The notes under the pieces are model-generated. The model was given only the letters and a program-made list of their open reading frames with translations. It ran no database searches and was not told the DNA's origin. Shown one piece after another: positions 38,973-48,681 of a DNA stretch of 64,000 nucleotides. How positions within the stretch are numbered: position 1 is the first letter of the stretch; the number at the start of each line of letters is the position of its first letter. Made by a program: the position numbers and the translations under genes. This stretch comes from Paenibacillus nanensis (GTDB lineage Bacteria; Bacillota; Bacilli; Paenibacillales; Paenibacillaceae). The DNA lies in assembly GCF_003583765.1 (NCBI RefSeq), contig NZ_QXQA01000012.1, forward strand, positions 1-64,000, in the 5' to 3' direction.

Positions 38973-41597
38973 ATGAACGCGATGATGGGAAGAGCGAGAA
39001 GAAGATGGTTAAGCATGTTTTTAGCAGTGGCCCTGTTATTATCTGTTAGTCATGTTGTTAGCGCAGCAGCGAATAATGAAAGCGATGTGACAGGCCACTG
39101 GGCGGAAGAGGATCTGAACAAATGGATTGAGGCGGGTCTATTAAAAGGCTACGAAGAGGGATTCTATCAACCGGAGAAAGTGATTACGAGAGCTGAATTT
39201 GTTGCACTTATTAATAGAGCATTTGCTTTCTCCGAGAAGTCGGATGACGCGAAGTTTAGCGATGTTGATAGCGCGAAGTGGTACTTTGAGCCAATCGCAG
39301 TCGCTGTCAATGAAGGCTATATTAACGGCTTTCCAAATGGCAAGTTTCGTCCTGAGCAAGCGGTGACCCGGGAGCAGTCCGCCATTATGGTGAGCAAATT
39401 GCTGCGTCTGGAAGGAACAGCTGCTGAAGAAGCGGACAAGTTCACGGATGCTTCGGCATTCACCGCAGAAGGAAAGGCATCGATCGCTGCATTAGCAGAG
39501 AAAGAGCTTTTGAAGGGACTGCCGGATGGCTCGTTCGCTCCCGATAAACCGCTCACTAGAGCGCAAGCCGTCACATTATTGGAGGATGCGCTGCAATTTA
39601 CGCAACAAACATCGGTATTTGATAAGCCGGGTGAGTATGGTCCGGCATCGGGTAAGGAGATCATTTACGGGAACGTTGTAGTTAGCGCTTCCGGCGTAAC
39701 GCTTCAAAATGTCGTCATTACAGGGAATCTTACTGTATCGGAAGAAGTAGGAGAAGGCGAAGCTTTCTTTAAGGGTCTGACCGTGGAAGGCGACGTATTC
39801 GTGGAAGGCGGCGGACCGAACTCCGTTCATTTCGAGGATTCCGTGCTTGTGCGGATTACGGTCGACAAAAATGACGGTTCGGTACGTGTTGTAGTCGCTG
39901 GAGAAACCTCGATTCGATACATAAAGGTTAACTCACCAGTGAAGATCGAGGAATCCATTGCGAGCGATACGCGAATCGCCCAAGTGGACTTATCGCCGGC
40001 GTTGCCGGAGGGCTCTCAAGTGGAGCTTTTAGGACATTTTGAGTCGGTTAACGTCATGTCTTCTAATGTAAAAGTAAAAATCCCTAAGGGCTCGGTTGAA
40101 TCTCTGAACGTTGCAGAAGGCGCGGCAGACAATCAAATTACGGTTGATAAGGAAGCGACAATCTTGAAGCTTGTTCTGGATACCGTTACGAAGCTGCTCG
40201 GGGAAGGCAAGGTTGCAGATGCGGTTGTGAATAAAGGCGCGGAAGGCTCGAGCTTCGAGACGAAGCCCGTGAGCGTCGACGGTGAAGGTGCTCCGGCTCC
40301 AGCGCCGGCACCAGCACCAGCGCCACCGGTAGTCGTTAACCCTAATCCGACACCTTCGCCATCGCCGGATCCGGAGACGCCAACAGACCCAGAGACGCCG
40401 CAAAATCCATGTACTAGTGATGAATGTAAGATAGCCGAACTTACAAGCCTTCAGATTGGTAATTTTGAGTTATATCATTTGAACGCAAATGATATTCTTA
40501 CAGGCGATAGAGGGTTTGAACCTGATGCATTTAAGTATTCGGCAGCAAATACACTTGATAGTCCACAGACTATTCCTTTGTCCGTTACAAGCACTGATCA
40601 TTCTACGGTTACCTTAGGGATATCCATAACCGAAGGGAAGGATAACACTTCTCAATTCGTTGTTCTAGAGCAGAATGAATATAATCTTGAGCTTAAACCA
40701 GATCAAGATGTCAGGTTGGACATTACGGTTACAAGCGGTGACGAATTAAGCAGGAAGCACTATAGTGTGATCATCTATCGTGACAGGTCCATCCAGGATT
40801 CATTTAAAATAACGACCAACTACAACTTTGGCGGATCCACACAAGAGTGGAGCACTTCCTATACTTTAAATGCGGGCTTTATTAATGGCGGTCGGTTGAG
40901 CGATTCTGACCAAGTTAATCTATATACGAGCTCTGCGAAGGAACAGCTTATAAGCTCTGGAGATGGCTGGGGCGTCTACATCCCTAACAGCTTCTTTGCA
41001 ACGACACCAAACAGCTTCTACATTGAAGTGATTAGAAACAACGAAATTATCGCTCAAGGGGACTATCAATTTGATCTCACTCCAATTAATCTCATTCCAG
41101 AAGATGTTGGTATAGAAGTTATCCCCGCTACAAAGCAGGAGTTAATTGATCTCGTGCATGAATTGCCGTTTTTGTCGGAGCCGTTAAGAAGCGCCACGAA
41201 AACGTACATTGATTTTGATAAGTTGTATCAGGAACTGCCCAACGTAAAATATTACATGAGTAGTGTGGAATGGCTATATGCGCCTCGTTCTGTTCCGCGT
41301 CCAGCATTTACTCTGGAGGATATAAAAACGGGTGTCGTGCCTGAGGGGATTTCCGCTCCTATTTTAAGTTCTATTAATGAATTCCATCATTCTTCCGGAA
41401 GAATAGAAATGGGAGGATCCTACTCCTACCAGAATGATTCGGGACCTAAAACGGTAAATGATCAAATCGTTTACTATATATTCTTTGATGAAAACTACGA
41501 GGTTATAGGTTATGTGTTCGTACCTGTCACATTTGATGCAGAGCATGTAGCGGATGGCTATGTACCAGGGAACACATGGCAGCCTGAAAGTCCTTAG
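38973..41597 (+). CDS. SLH-domain surface protein with composite structure
   Basis: An 874-residue exported protein. A signal peptide ends near VVSAAA. Three SLH domains at the N terminus (about 35-210; HWAEEDLNKWIEAGLLKGY, GYINGFPNGKFRPEQAVTRE) bind the cell wall. A beta-helix-like region follows (about 225-430; VVVSASGVTLQNVVITGNL), then a Pro-rich linker (about 440-480), then a C-terminal region of unknown fold (about 490-874). From about 40,410 base composition is visibly more AT-rich than before. ATG 38973 follows AGGAGGG. Confidence 0.88.
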   Translation: MNAMMGRARRRWLSMFLAVALLLSVSHVVSAAANNESDVTGHWAEEDLNKWIEAGLLKGYEEGFYQPEKVITRAEFVALINRAFAFSEKSDDAKFSDVDSAKWYFEPIAVAVNEGYINGFPNGKFRPEQAVTREQSAIMVSKLLRLEGTAAEEADKFTDASAFTAEGKASIAALAEKELLKGLPDGSFAPDKPLTRAQAVTLLEDALQFTQQTSVFDKPGEYGPASGKEIIYGNVVVSASGVTLQNVVITGNLTVSEEVGEGEAFFKGLTVEGDVFVEGGGPNSVHFEDSVLVRITVDKNDGSVRVVVAGETSIRYIKVNSPVKIEESIASDTRIAQVDLSPALPEGSQVELLGHFESVNVMSSNVKVKIPKGSVESLNVAEGAADNQITVDKEATILKLVLDTVTKLLGEGKVADAVVNKGAEGSSFETKPVSVDGEGAPAPAPAPAPAPPVVVNPNPTPSPSPDPETPTDPETPQNPCTSDECKIAELTSLQIGNFELYHLNANDILTGDRGFEPDAFKYSAANTLDSPQTIPLSVTSTDHSTVTLGISITEGKDNTSQFVVLEQNEYNLELKPDQDVRLDITVTSGDELSRKHYSVIIYRDRSIQDSFKITTNYNFGGSTQEWSTSYTLNAGFINGGRLSDSDQVNLYTSSAKEQLISSGDGWGVYIPNSFFATTPNSFYIEVIRNNEIIAQGDYQFDLTPINLIPEDVGIEVIPATKQELIDLVHELPFLSEPLRSATKTYIDFDKLYQELPNVKYYMSSVEWLYAPRSVPRPAFTLEDIKTGVVPEGISAPILSSINEFHHSSGRIEMGGSYSYQNDSGPKTVNDQIVYYIFFDENYEVIGYVFVPVTFDAEHVADGYVPGNTWQPESP

Positions 41598-41607
41598 TTC
41601 TTTATAT

Positions 41608-41645
41608 AAAGGCCGATCCGAGCTTTTTTGCTCAGGTCGGTCTTT
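41608..41645 (+). terminator. Terminator after SLH gene
   Basis: AAAGGCCGATC / GGTCGGTCTTT arms with an inner GAGC / GCTC stem. Confidence 0.65.
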
Positions 41646-41735
41646 ATGCTTAACTTAGCCCGCAAAAGTCGACAACCGCACCGCATAAAGGTATCATGTA
41701 TAGAGTGCGATTGTATGAAATCGAGGTGAGCTTCT

Positions 41736-43583
41736 ATGTGTGGTTTTGTTGGATATTTAAAAGGCACGAAAGCGATTGACCATCAGGCAACGATTGACCA
41801 TATGCTTCAAACGATCATTCATCGCGGTCCTGACAGCGGGGGTGTGCATGAGGACGAGCAGGCCGTGCTCGGCTTCCGCAGGCTCAGCATCATCGACCTG
41901 TCGACGGCGGCGAATCAACCTTTATATAGCGAAGACGGCAACATCGTGCTTGTCTTCAACGGCGAAATTTACAACTTCCAGGAGCTGCGCGGGGAACTGA
42001 AGGAGATGGGCTACACCTTCCGCACATCGTCGGACAGCGAAGTCATTATATACGGCTACCTGGCCTACGGCACCGGCGTTCTGCAGAAGCTTCGGGGGAT
42101 GTTCGCGTTCTGCATCTGGGATAAGAGGAGCAACATGGCGTTTATCGCGCGCGATATTTTCGGGATTAAACCGTTGTACTACACGCGCAATACGGCGGAC
42201 GGCACCTTCCTGTTCGGATCGGAGATCAAGTCGTTCCTGCCGCATCCTTCGTTCGTGAAGGAGCTGAATAAGGACGCGCTGCGGCCATATTTGACGTTCC
42301 AGTATTCGGCGATGGACGAGACGTTTTTCAAAGGCGTGTACAAGCTGCCGCCGGCGCATTTTATGATGGTTCACAATGGTTCGGTCAGCGTTCATCCTTA
42401 CTGGGACAAGTCGTTCCAAGAAGAGGAGAATACGCTTGAGCATTACGTGAAGCAAATCCAAGAGACGATGAAGGAATCGGTCGCGGCTCATAAGATTAGC
42501 GATGTGAAGGTCGGCTCCTTCCTCTCCGGCGGCATCGATTCCAGTTATATTACGGCGCTGCTTCGCCCGAACAAGTCGTTTTCGGTCGGCTTTGCCGATT
42601 ACGAGGCGATGTTCAACGAGACGAACCTGGCGAAGGAGCTGTCGGAGCAGCTGAACGTCCAGAACGAGCGCAAAATGGTAACGGCCGAGGAGTGCTTCGA
42701 CGCCCTCCCGACGATCCAATATCATATGGACGAGCCGCATTCGAACCTGTCGTCTTTGCCGCTCTACTTCCTGGCAGAGCTTGCGCGCAAGGACGTGACG
42801 GTTGTCCTGTCGGGTGAAGGCGCAGACGAAATTTTTGGCGGATACCCGTGGTATCAGAACTCGCCGAAGATGGAGAAATACGAGAAGCTGCCGTACGGCA
42901 TCCGGCGTACCGCTCATCACATCGCCAAAAGGCTGCCGAAAAACCGGGTGACGGAGTTCCTCATTAAAGGCGGCCAAAAGGTCGAGGAGCGCTTCATCGG
43001 CGAAGCGGTTATTTTCAGCGAAGAGGACGCGCTTGGCGTGCTGAAGCCGGAATATCGCAAAGGCCCTTCCGTCTACAGCATCACCGGCAAGGTGTATGAC
43101 CGGGTGAAGGGCGCCGACGACGTGACCAAAATGCAGCACCTTGACCTTCATTTGTGGCTGCCGGGCGATATTTTGCTGAAAGCGGACAAAATGAGCATGG
43201 CGCATTCGATCGAGCTGCGCGTGCCGTTTCTGGACAAGCGGGTCATGGAGCTCGGGAAGAAGCTGCCGTCTCGCTACCGGGTGAACGCGATTGACACGAA
43301 ATACGCGCTGCGTCAGGCGGCGCTCAAGGACCTGCCGGAGGAATGGGCGAACCGGCCAAAGCTGGGCTTCCCGGTGCCGGTCCGCCACTGGCTGCGCGAG
43401 GAGCGCTATTATAACCGCGTGAAGAAGACGTTTTCGTCGGACTATGCGAAAGCCTTCTTCAACACGGATATTCTTATCGGCTATCTCGATGAGCACTTCC
43501 ATGGCCGGAAGAACCGCGCGCGTTATATCTGGACGACCTATGTCTTCTTAGTATGGTATAAACGATTTTTTATTGATGCTTAA
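41736..43583 (+). CDS. asnB: Asparagine synthase (glutamine-hydrolysing)
   Basis: A 615-residue amidotransferase. An N-terminal class II glutaminase domain starts with the catalytic Cys2 (MCGFVGYL), with RGPDSGG and FNGEIYN. The C-terminal ATP-pyrophosphatase domain has SFLSGGIDSS and GEGADEIFGGYPW. It amidates aspartate or, in specialised clusters, an aspartyl or glutamyl group on another molecule. It is the first gene of a unit with an ATP-grasp ligase, a FemAB transferase and a C39 peptidase, which hints that the substrate may be a peptide rather than free Asp (inference). Confidence 0.93.
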   Translation: MCGFVGYLKGTKAIDHQATIDHMLQTIIHRGPDSGGVHEDEQAVLGFRRLSIIDLSTAANQPLYSEDGNIVLVFNGEIYNFQELRGELKEMGYTFRTSSDSEVIIYGYLAYGTGVLQKLRGMFAFCIWDKRSNMAFIARDIFGIKPLYYTRNTADGTFLFGSEIKSFLPHPSFVKELNKDALRPYLTFQYSAMDETFFKGVYKLPPAHFMMVHNGSVSVHPYWDKSFQEEENTLEHYVKQIQETMKESVAAHKISDVKVGSFLSGGIDSSYITALLRPNKSFSVGFADYEAMFNETNLAKELSEQLNVQNERKMVTAEECFDALPTIQYHMDEPHSNLSSLPLYFLAELARKDVTVVLSGEGADEIFGGYPWYQNSPKMEKYEKLPYGIRRTAHHIAKRLPKNRVTEFLIKGGQKVEERFIGEAVIFSEEDALGVLKPEYRKGPSVYSITGKVYDRVKGADDVTKMQHLDLHLWLPGDILLKADKMSMAHSIELRVPFLDKRVMELGKKLPSRYRVNAIDTKYALRQAALKDLPEEWANRPKLGFPVPVRHWLREERYYNRVKKTFSSDYAKAFFNTDILIGYLDEHFHGRKNRARYIWTTYVFLVWYKRFFIDA

Positions 43584-43619
43584 ATAGGAGTTCTACGTTA
43601 AAAGGAGATCGATGTTCTC

Positions 43620-44846
43620 GTGGCAAAGCAGGATTTCATTCCGGTTATATTAGGCACCGACATTAACGCGTACGGCATGGCGCGTTCCTTCCATATGGCT
43701 TACGGCGTAACAAGCCGCTGCATCGGCAAGGGCAAGCTGTTCATGACGAATTACTCCGACATTACGACGATCAAGGTTGTCGAGAATCTCGACGATCCGG
43801 CTGTCTTTGCGGATGAGATGATCGCTTTTGCCCGGGAGCTGAAGGAAGAGGCGGACAAGCTGGTGCTGGTCGCGAGCAGCGACAGCTACGCGGAGCTTGT
43901 TATCCGCAACCAGGATAAGCTGGCGCCTTATTACGAGCTGCCTTTCGTGGCGGAGAAATGGATCGATGAGCTGCTGTATAAGGATCGGTTCTATGCGTTG
44001 TGCGAGAAGCACGGGCTGGATTTTCCGGCGACGTATATCGTGACGAAAGACAATTACGAGTCCCCGCAGCTTCCGTTCGGATTTCCGGTTGCGCTGAAGC
44101 CGGCGGACAGCATCGCTTACCTGGAAGCTTCTTTCGAAGGCAAGAAGAAGGCGTACATTATTAAAGAACAGGCGGAGCTGGAGCGGACGCTGAAGGCAAT
44201 CTACGGATCGACTTACACCGGTAAAATGATCGTGCAGGATTTCATTCCCGGCGACGACTCGAATATGCGCGTGCTGAACGCTTACTCCGACCAGAACGGC
44301 AAGGTTCGGCTCATGTGTCTTGGCAGACCGCTGCTCGAGGATTGCACGCCTTCTCTTGTCGGCAACTACGTCGCGATCGTGAACGAATACAACGAAGAGA
44401 TTTACAAGCAGTATCAGCAGTTCCTGGAGGCGCTGGGCTACACGGGGCTTGCCAACTTCGATATGAAGTATGACGCGCGGGACGGCAAGTATAAAATTTT
44501 CGAAATCAACCTGCGTCAAGGACGAAGCAGCTTCTTCACGACGGGCAGCGGCTACAACCTGGCGAAGTTTATTGTAGAAAATCTCGTATACGGTAAGCAT
44601 GAGCCGGTCGTTTATGCGAAGACGGAGCATCTGTGGCTGGGTGTGCCGAAGGAAGTGGCGCTGACGTACACCGAGGACAAGGAAGCGGTCCGTTATATGA
44701 AGAAGCTCATCAAGGAGAAGAAGTACTGCATGACGCTGCAATACGATGCGGATAAGGCGATCAAGCGCTGGTGGCATGTCCGTAAATATTACAAGCAATA
44801 TGAGGACCGGTACAAACAATTTTACGAACAGAAAGGAAATCTCTAA
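43620..44846 (+). CDS. ATP-grasp carboxylate-amine ligase
   Basis: A 408-residue ATP-grasp enzyme. Features are an N-terminal Rossmann-like substrate domain (PVILGTDINAYGMARSF), VALKPADSIAYLE with the ATP-binding lysine, IVQDFIPGDDSNMRV, and the metal-binding FEINLRQGRSS near residue 300. Such enzymes join a carboxylate to an amine through an acyl phosphate; the D-aspartate ligase of peptidoglycan cross-bridges is one member. GTG start with AAAGGAGA upstream. The stop overlaps the next start (TAATG), so it is coupled to femAB. Confidence 0.85.
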   Translation: MAKQDFIPVILGTDINAYGMARSFHMAYGVTSRCIGKGKLFMTNYSDITTIKVVENLDDPAVFADEMIAFARELKEEADKLVLVASSDSYAELVIRNQDKLAPYYELPFVAEKWIDELLYKDRFYALCEKHGLDFPATYIVTKDNYESPQLPFGFPVALKPADSIAYLEASFEGKKKAYIIKEQAELERTLKAIYGSTYTGKMIVQDFIPGDDSNMRVLNAYSDQNGKVRLMCLGRPLLEDCTPSLVGNYVAIVNEYNEEIYKQYQQFLEALGYTGLANFDMKYDARDGKYKIFEINLRQGRSSFFTTGSGYNLAKFIVENLVYGKHEPVVYAKTEHLWLGVPKEVALTYTEDKEAVRYMKKLIKEKKYCMTLQYDADKAIKRWWHVRKYYKQYEDRYKQFYEQKGNL

Positions 44847-45847
44847 TGCCCATCGTAGACATCACGAATAAAGCGGAGTACGAGCGTTATCAGCGCTTCA
44901 TCCGCACGTCTCCTTACGCGACAACGACACAGGACACGGGATGGTCCGAGGTGAAGAGCAACTGGATTCCGCTGTACGTTTATTTGGAGGAGGCGGGCGA
45001 GATCATCGCGGCCATGTCGGTGTTGATGGTGAACGCCGTCGGCGAGCAGAAGCTGGCTTACTGCTGCAAAGGTCCCGTCTGCGATCCAACCGATGTGGCG
45101 CTGGTCGACCGGCTAATGAAAGAGGCGGAGGCCGCGGCACGGGATTATGGGGCGTTCGTGCTTCGGATCGACCCGGAGACGCCATTTGACGAAGAGCTGC
45201 ATAAGCAATATGCGGAGCTCGGCTACGTGCTGCGCAACCGCAACGTATCGTCGAAGGATACGACGCAGCCTCGGTTCAACATGGTGCTCGATTTGAAGGG
45301 GAAGACAGAGCAGGAGCTGCTGGACGGTTTTCATCATAAAACCAGATACAATATCCGGCTCTCGGAACGGAAAGGCGTTACCACTCGATACAGCCAAGAG
45401 TCGTCCGATCTGGAGCTTTTCCATCAATTATATGTGGTGATGAGCAACCGACACGGCATTTCGTACCGGCCGTATCCTTATTTCGCGAGAATGCTGGAGG
45501 CTTACCGCGACTACACGCGCATCTATATCGCGGAGCATGAAGGCGATACGATCGCCGCGGCGGTCGCTATCAGTTATGGGGATAAGACGTGGTATATTTA
45601 CGGCGCCAGCGGCAACGAGAAGCGCAATTTGATGGCCCCGCACTTGCTGCAGTGGGAAATGATCAAGTGGGCGCTAGAGCAGGGCAAGAACCGCTACGAC
45701 TTCGGCGGCGTGTTCAAGCTGGACGCATCGGATGGGCTGTATAAGTTCAAAGAGGGCTTCTGCCATCCGGACCGCTATACGGAATACATTGGCGAGATTG
45801 ACCGTGTTTTCGATGAAGAAGCGTATCAGAAGTTTGTGAACCAGTAA
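44846..45847 (+). CDS. FemAB-family aminoacyl transferase
   Basis: A 333-residue protein of the FemX/FemA/FemB family with two GNAT-like halves: YATTTQDTGWSEVKSNW at the N terminus, FHHKTRYNIRLSERKGVTTR in the centre (typical of Fem enzymes), and NRYDFGGVFKLDASDGLYKFKEGF near the C terminus. There is no obvious long coiled-coil insertion. The family adds amino acids from aminoacyl-tRNA to the side chain of lipid-linked peptidoglycan precursors. Translationally coupled to the ATP-grasp gene. Confidence 0.9.
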   Translation: MPIVDITNKAEYERYQRFIRTSPYATTTQDTGWSEVKSNWIPLYVYLEEAGEIIAAMSVLMVNAVGEQKLAYCCKGPVCDPTDVALVDRLMKEAEAAARDYGAFVLRIDPETPFDEELHKQYAELGYVLRNRNVSSKDTTQPRFNMVLDLKGKTEQELLDGFHHKTRYNIRLSERKGVTTRYSQESSDLELFHQLYVVMSNRHGISYRPYPYFARMLEAYRDYTRIYIAEHEGDTIAAAVAISYGDKTWYIYGASGNEKRNLMAPHLLQWEMIKWALEQGKNRYDFGGVFKLDASDGLYKFKEGFCHPDRYTEYIGEIDRVFDEEAYQKFVNQ

Positions 45848-45868
45848 TAAGCATGGAGGTACCGACAG

Positions 45869-46957
45869 TTGAAAAGGTTAATAACGCTTGCTCTGTTCGC
45901 CGGCGTAATTGTAGTTGTCGTCCTGATGGCGCGGGGCGAGCTCGAGTTTGGCGGCGGCGAAGCGGGACAGACGGGAAGCAGCAACAGTCAGCAGCCGGAA
46001 AAAACGCCTGAGAACGTTAAAAAAGTTGAACAAGGTATTATTACGATTATTCATACCGATAGCGTTTCGCAGCAGCCGATTCCAGGGACGGAATTTGCGA
46101 TTGTCGATGCAGGGTCGAACCAGACGATCGAGACCGTCACAACCGGGGCGGACGGCAAGGCCGTTTCATCCAAGCTGGATCAAGGCGGCACGTATCTTGT
46201 GAAAATGAACAAAATTATGACTCCGTTCGAATTGAAGGTGCAGCCGATGAGCGTCGCGCTGAATGCGGACCATCAAGAAGCCGCATTCGTAAGCGAAATC
46301 CCGGCCTTTGTCAAAGGCTATGAGTGGACGGCGGACGGCCAGCTCGATATGACGGAGGTCTATATTGATGTGCCGCTTGTCATGCAGAAGCCGGAGCTTC
46401 CGAACGGCTGCGAGATTACGTCGCTGACCAGTGTGCTGAACGGTCTCGGCTATGACTTGTCCAAAGAAGTGATGGCGGACAACTACTTGCCGCAGGAGCC
46501 GTTTTATCGCAAGGACGGCAAGCTGTACGGCGCCGATCCGAACAAAGCCTACGCAGGCAACCCCCGCGACCAGATCGCGTGGTTCTCTTACGCGCCGCCG
46601 ATTATTGAAGCGGCGAATACGGTGTTCACCGAGTTCGGCGGCGACTATGAGCCGGTCGACCTGACGGGCAGCACGCGCGAGCAAATCTATGAGGAGCTGA
46701 AGCAGGGCCGCCCTGTTGTCATTTGGGTGACACTGGACCTGTCCCCGCCGAAAGTGACCTCTTCCTGGTACTTGAACACGACGGGCGAGCTCTTCAAAGC
46801 GCCGGTCAACCTGCACTGCGTCGTGCTGAACGGCTATTCGGCAAGCAACAACCGCGTTCATGTCATGAATCCGCTGCAAGGCCAAGTGACGTATGACGCG
46901 GATCAATTCTTCGCCTCTTATGACGCTTTGGGCACTCATGCACTCGTTATTCGATAA
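45869..46957 (+). CDS. Membrane-anchored C39-family peptidase
   Basis: A 362-residue protein. An N-terminal membrane anchor (about 4-20) is followed by a Gly/Ser/Gln-rich linker, a Cna-B/prealbumin-like domain (about 58-125; GTEFAIVDAG, GADGKAVSSKLDQGGTYLV) and a C39_2 papain-like domain. Cys181 lies in NGCEITS, with Gln upstream (VMQKPELP), and His316 in LHCVVLNGY. Location outside the membrane suits cleavage of a peptide or wall protein. TTG start behind GGAGGTA. Last gene of the asnB operon. Confidence 0.85.
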   Translation: MKRLITLALFAGVIVVVVLMARGELEFGGGEAGQTGSSNSQQPEKTPENVKKVEQGIITIIHTDSVSQQPIPGTEFAIVDAGSNQTIETVTTGADGKAVSSKLDQGGTYLVKMNKIMTPFELKVQPMSVALNADHQEAAFVSEIPAFVKGYEWTADGQLDMTEVYIDVPLVMQKPELPNGCEITSLTSVLNGLGYDLSKEVMADNYLPQEPFYRKDGKLYGADPNKAYAGNPRDQIAWFSYAPPIIEAANTVFTEFGGDYEPVDLTGSTREQIYEELKQGRPVVIWVTLDLSPPKVTSSWYLNTTGELFKAPVNLHCVVLNGYSASNNRVHVMNPLQGQVTYDADQFFASYDALGTHALVIR

Positions 46958-46971
46958 ATATGAATAGAGCT

Positions 46972-47018
46972 AAAACCTCCGCGAATGCGCAAAGACTGCG
47001 TATCGGCGGAGGTTTTTA
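46972..47018 (+). terminator. Terminator of asnB operon
   Basis: AAAACCTCCGC / GCGGAGGTTTTT with an inner GCGC / TGCG stem, 15 nt after the C39 stop. Confidence 0.8.
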
Positions 47019-47079
47019 TGTTAGGCTAAAAGTCGGCTGCTGTAGTAAGGGGCTTCGGCTTTATTGCCGGCCTGCGCTC

Positions 47080-47932
47080 TGCACCTGTAGTGGTGGAAAA
47101 CGCCACTAGGGGGACGGTCTGACGCGTATTAGCACCTGTAGTGGTGAAAAGCACCATTAGAGGGATGACCCGAAGCGTATCAGCACCTGTAGTGGTGGAA
47201 AACGCCACTAGAGGGACGGCCTGACGCGTATCAGCACCTGTAGTGGTGGAAAACGCCGCTAGAGGGACGGTCTGATACGTATCAGCACCTGTAGTGGTGG
47301 AAAACGCCGCTAGAGGAACGACCTGATGCGTATCAGCACCTGTAGTGGCGGAAAACGCCACTAGAGGGACCGTCTGACGCGTATCAGCACCTGTAGTGGT
47401 GGAAAACGCCCGCTAGAGGGAAGGTCTGACGCGTATCAGCACCTGTAGTGGTGGAAAACAGCACTAGAGGGACGGTCTGACGCGTATCAGCACCTGTAGT
47501 GGTGGAAAACGCCGCTAGAGGGACGGTCTGACGCGTATCAGCACCTGTAGTGGTGGAAAACACCATTAGAGGGACGCCCCGACGCGTACCTGCACCTGTA
47601 GTGGTGGAAAACACCATTAGAGGGACGCCCCGACGCGTACCAGCACCTGTAGTGGTGGAAAACGCCACTAGAGGGACGGTCTGACGCGTATCAGCACCTG
47701 TAGTGGTGGAAAACACCATTAGAGGGAGGCCCCGACGCGTACCTGCACCTGTAGTGGTGAAAAGCACCACTAAAGGGACGGTCTGACGCGTAACTGCACC
47801 TGCAGTGGTGAAAAGCACCACTAGAGGGACGGTCTGACGCGTATCAGCACCTGTAGTGGTGGAAAACGCCATTAGAGCGACGACCTGACGCGTAACGAAA
47901 CCTGCAAAGGTGGAAAACACAGTAAAGCGTCA
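47080..47932 (+). repeat. Array of about 17 hairpin repeats, 51-nt period
   Basis: A tandem array between two convergent operons. Each 51-nt unit contains GCACCTGTAGTGGTGGAAAA, a 3' arm such as CGCCACTA, and the connector GAGGGACGGTCTGACGCGTA. The arm TAGTGGTG pairs with CGCCACTA, CACCATTA, CGCCGCTA, CACCACTA or CGCCATTA; changes keep Watson-Crick or G-U pairs only when read as plus-strand RNA. One unit has TAGTGGCG opposite CGCCACTA, restoring a full pair. Unit 7 has one extra base and the last unit is degenerate. There are no unique spacers, so it is not a CRISPR. Function unknown. Confidence 0.9.
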
Positions 47933-47962
47933 GTAAGAGGCAGCCTGGCAGCCCCTCGCTCG

Positions 47963-48679
47963 CTATTGCCTGCTCTTCGGCGTCCGTCCAGACAGCGTGA
48001 TCGAGCGCTCCACAAGCACCTGCATCGCATCGACGACGCTGCTCTCAAACTTCGGTCCAAGCTGGATGCAGGATAGCTCCGTGCAGGCCAGAATGACGCA
48101 TTCGCAGCCGTGGTGCTCCTTCAGCTCATAGATGAGCGCTTGCAGCTCATCCGGCGAGAAATCCATATCCCTTTTGACATTGGAATAGATGATTTTCATC
48201 ACCTGCTCCTGCATCGCTTCATCCGGCGCGTAATGCTCGAGGCCGTAACGCTCGCATGCCCGGGCGTAGACGCCGCTCTTCATCGTGCCGGAGGTGGCAA
48301 GCACGCCTACCTTAATGCCGGAGCCATAACGGTCATGAATCATCCGTACAGTCTCGTCCACCATATTAATGATCGGCACGGAGGTCATCGCTTGCATCTC
48401 CTCATAGAAATAGTGGGAGGTGTTGCAAGGGATGGCGATATGCGCCACGCCGGCATTCTCAAGCAGCTTGAGGTCGCGCGCTACCGCGTTAAGGAAGCGC
48501 TCCTCCGTACCCTCGAGAATAACCGTCGTACGATCCGGGATCGTCGCATGATTTAAGATGATCATGTCGACATGCTCCTGATCGCGCTGGGCAACCGTAT
48601 TTTCGATGACTTTATCGAAAAAGACGGCCGTTGCTTTGGGACCCATGCCGCCGATGACGCCTAAGCTTTTCTGATCCAT
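47963..48679 (-). CDS. Aspartate/glutamate racemase family
   Basis: A 238-residue cofactor-independent racemase with both catalytic cysteines: Cys85 in IPCNTSH and Cys199 in LACTELS. The N-terminal GVIGGMGPKAT is typical of aspartate racemases (RacD/YgeA type). It should interconvert L- and D-Asp or Glu. ATG 48679 follows AAGAAGGT; an in-frame TTG at 48685 overlaps the stop of the MurE-like gene. Last gene of the minus-strand unit, so D-amino acid supply for the neighbouring ligases is likely (inference). Confidence 0.88.
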   Translation of the reverse strand: MDQKSLGVIGGMGPKATAVFFDKVIENTVAQRDQEHVDMIILNHATIPDRTTVILEGTEERFLNAVARDLKLLENAGVAHIAIPCNTSHYFYEEMQAMTSVPIINMVDETVRMIHDRYGSGIKVGVLATSGTMKSGVYARACERYGLEHYAPDEAMQEQVMKIIYSNVKRDMDFSPDELQALIYELKEHHGCECVILACTELSCIQLGPKFESSVVDAMQVLVERSITLSGRTPKSRQ

Positions 48680-48681
48680 GG

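Noticed and set aside
47026..47920. Repetitive minus-strand frames with a 17-residue Thr-rich repeat
   Set aside because: They arise because 51 is a multiple of three. A one-base insertion in unit 7 breaks the frame, there is no binding site, and variation follows RNA pairing rather than codons.
47080..47932. CRISPR array
   Set aside because: The units are contiguous with no unique spacers, and no cas genes lie nearby.
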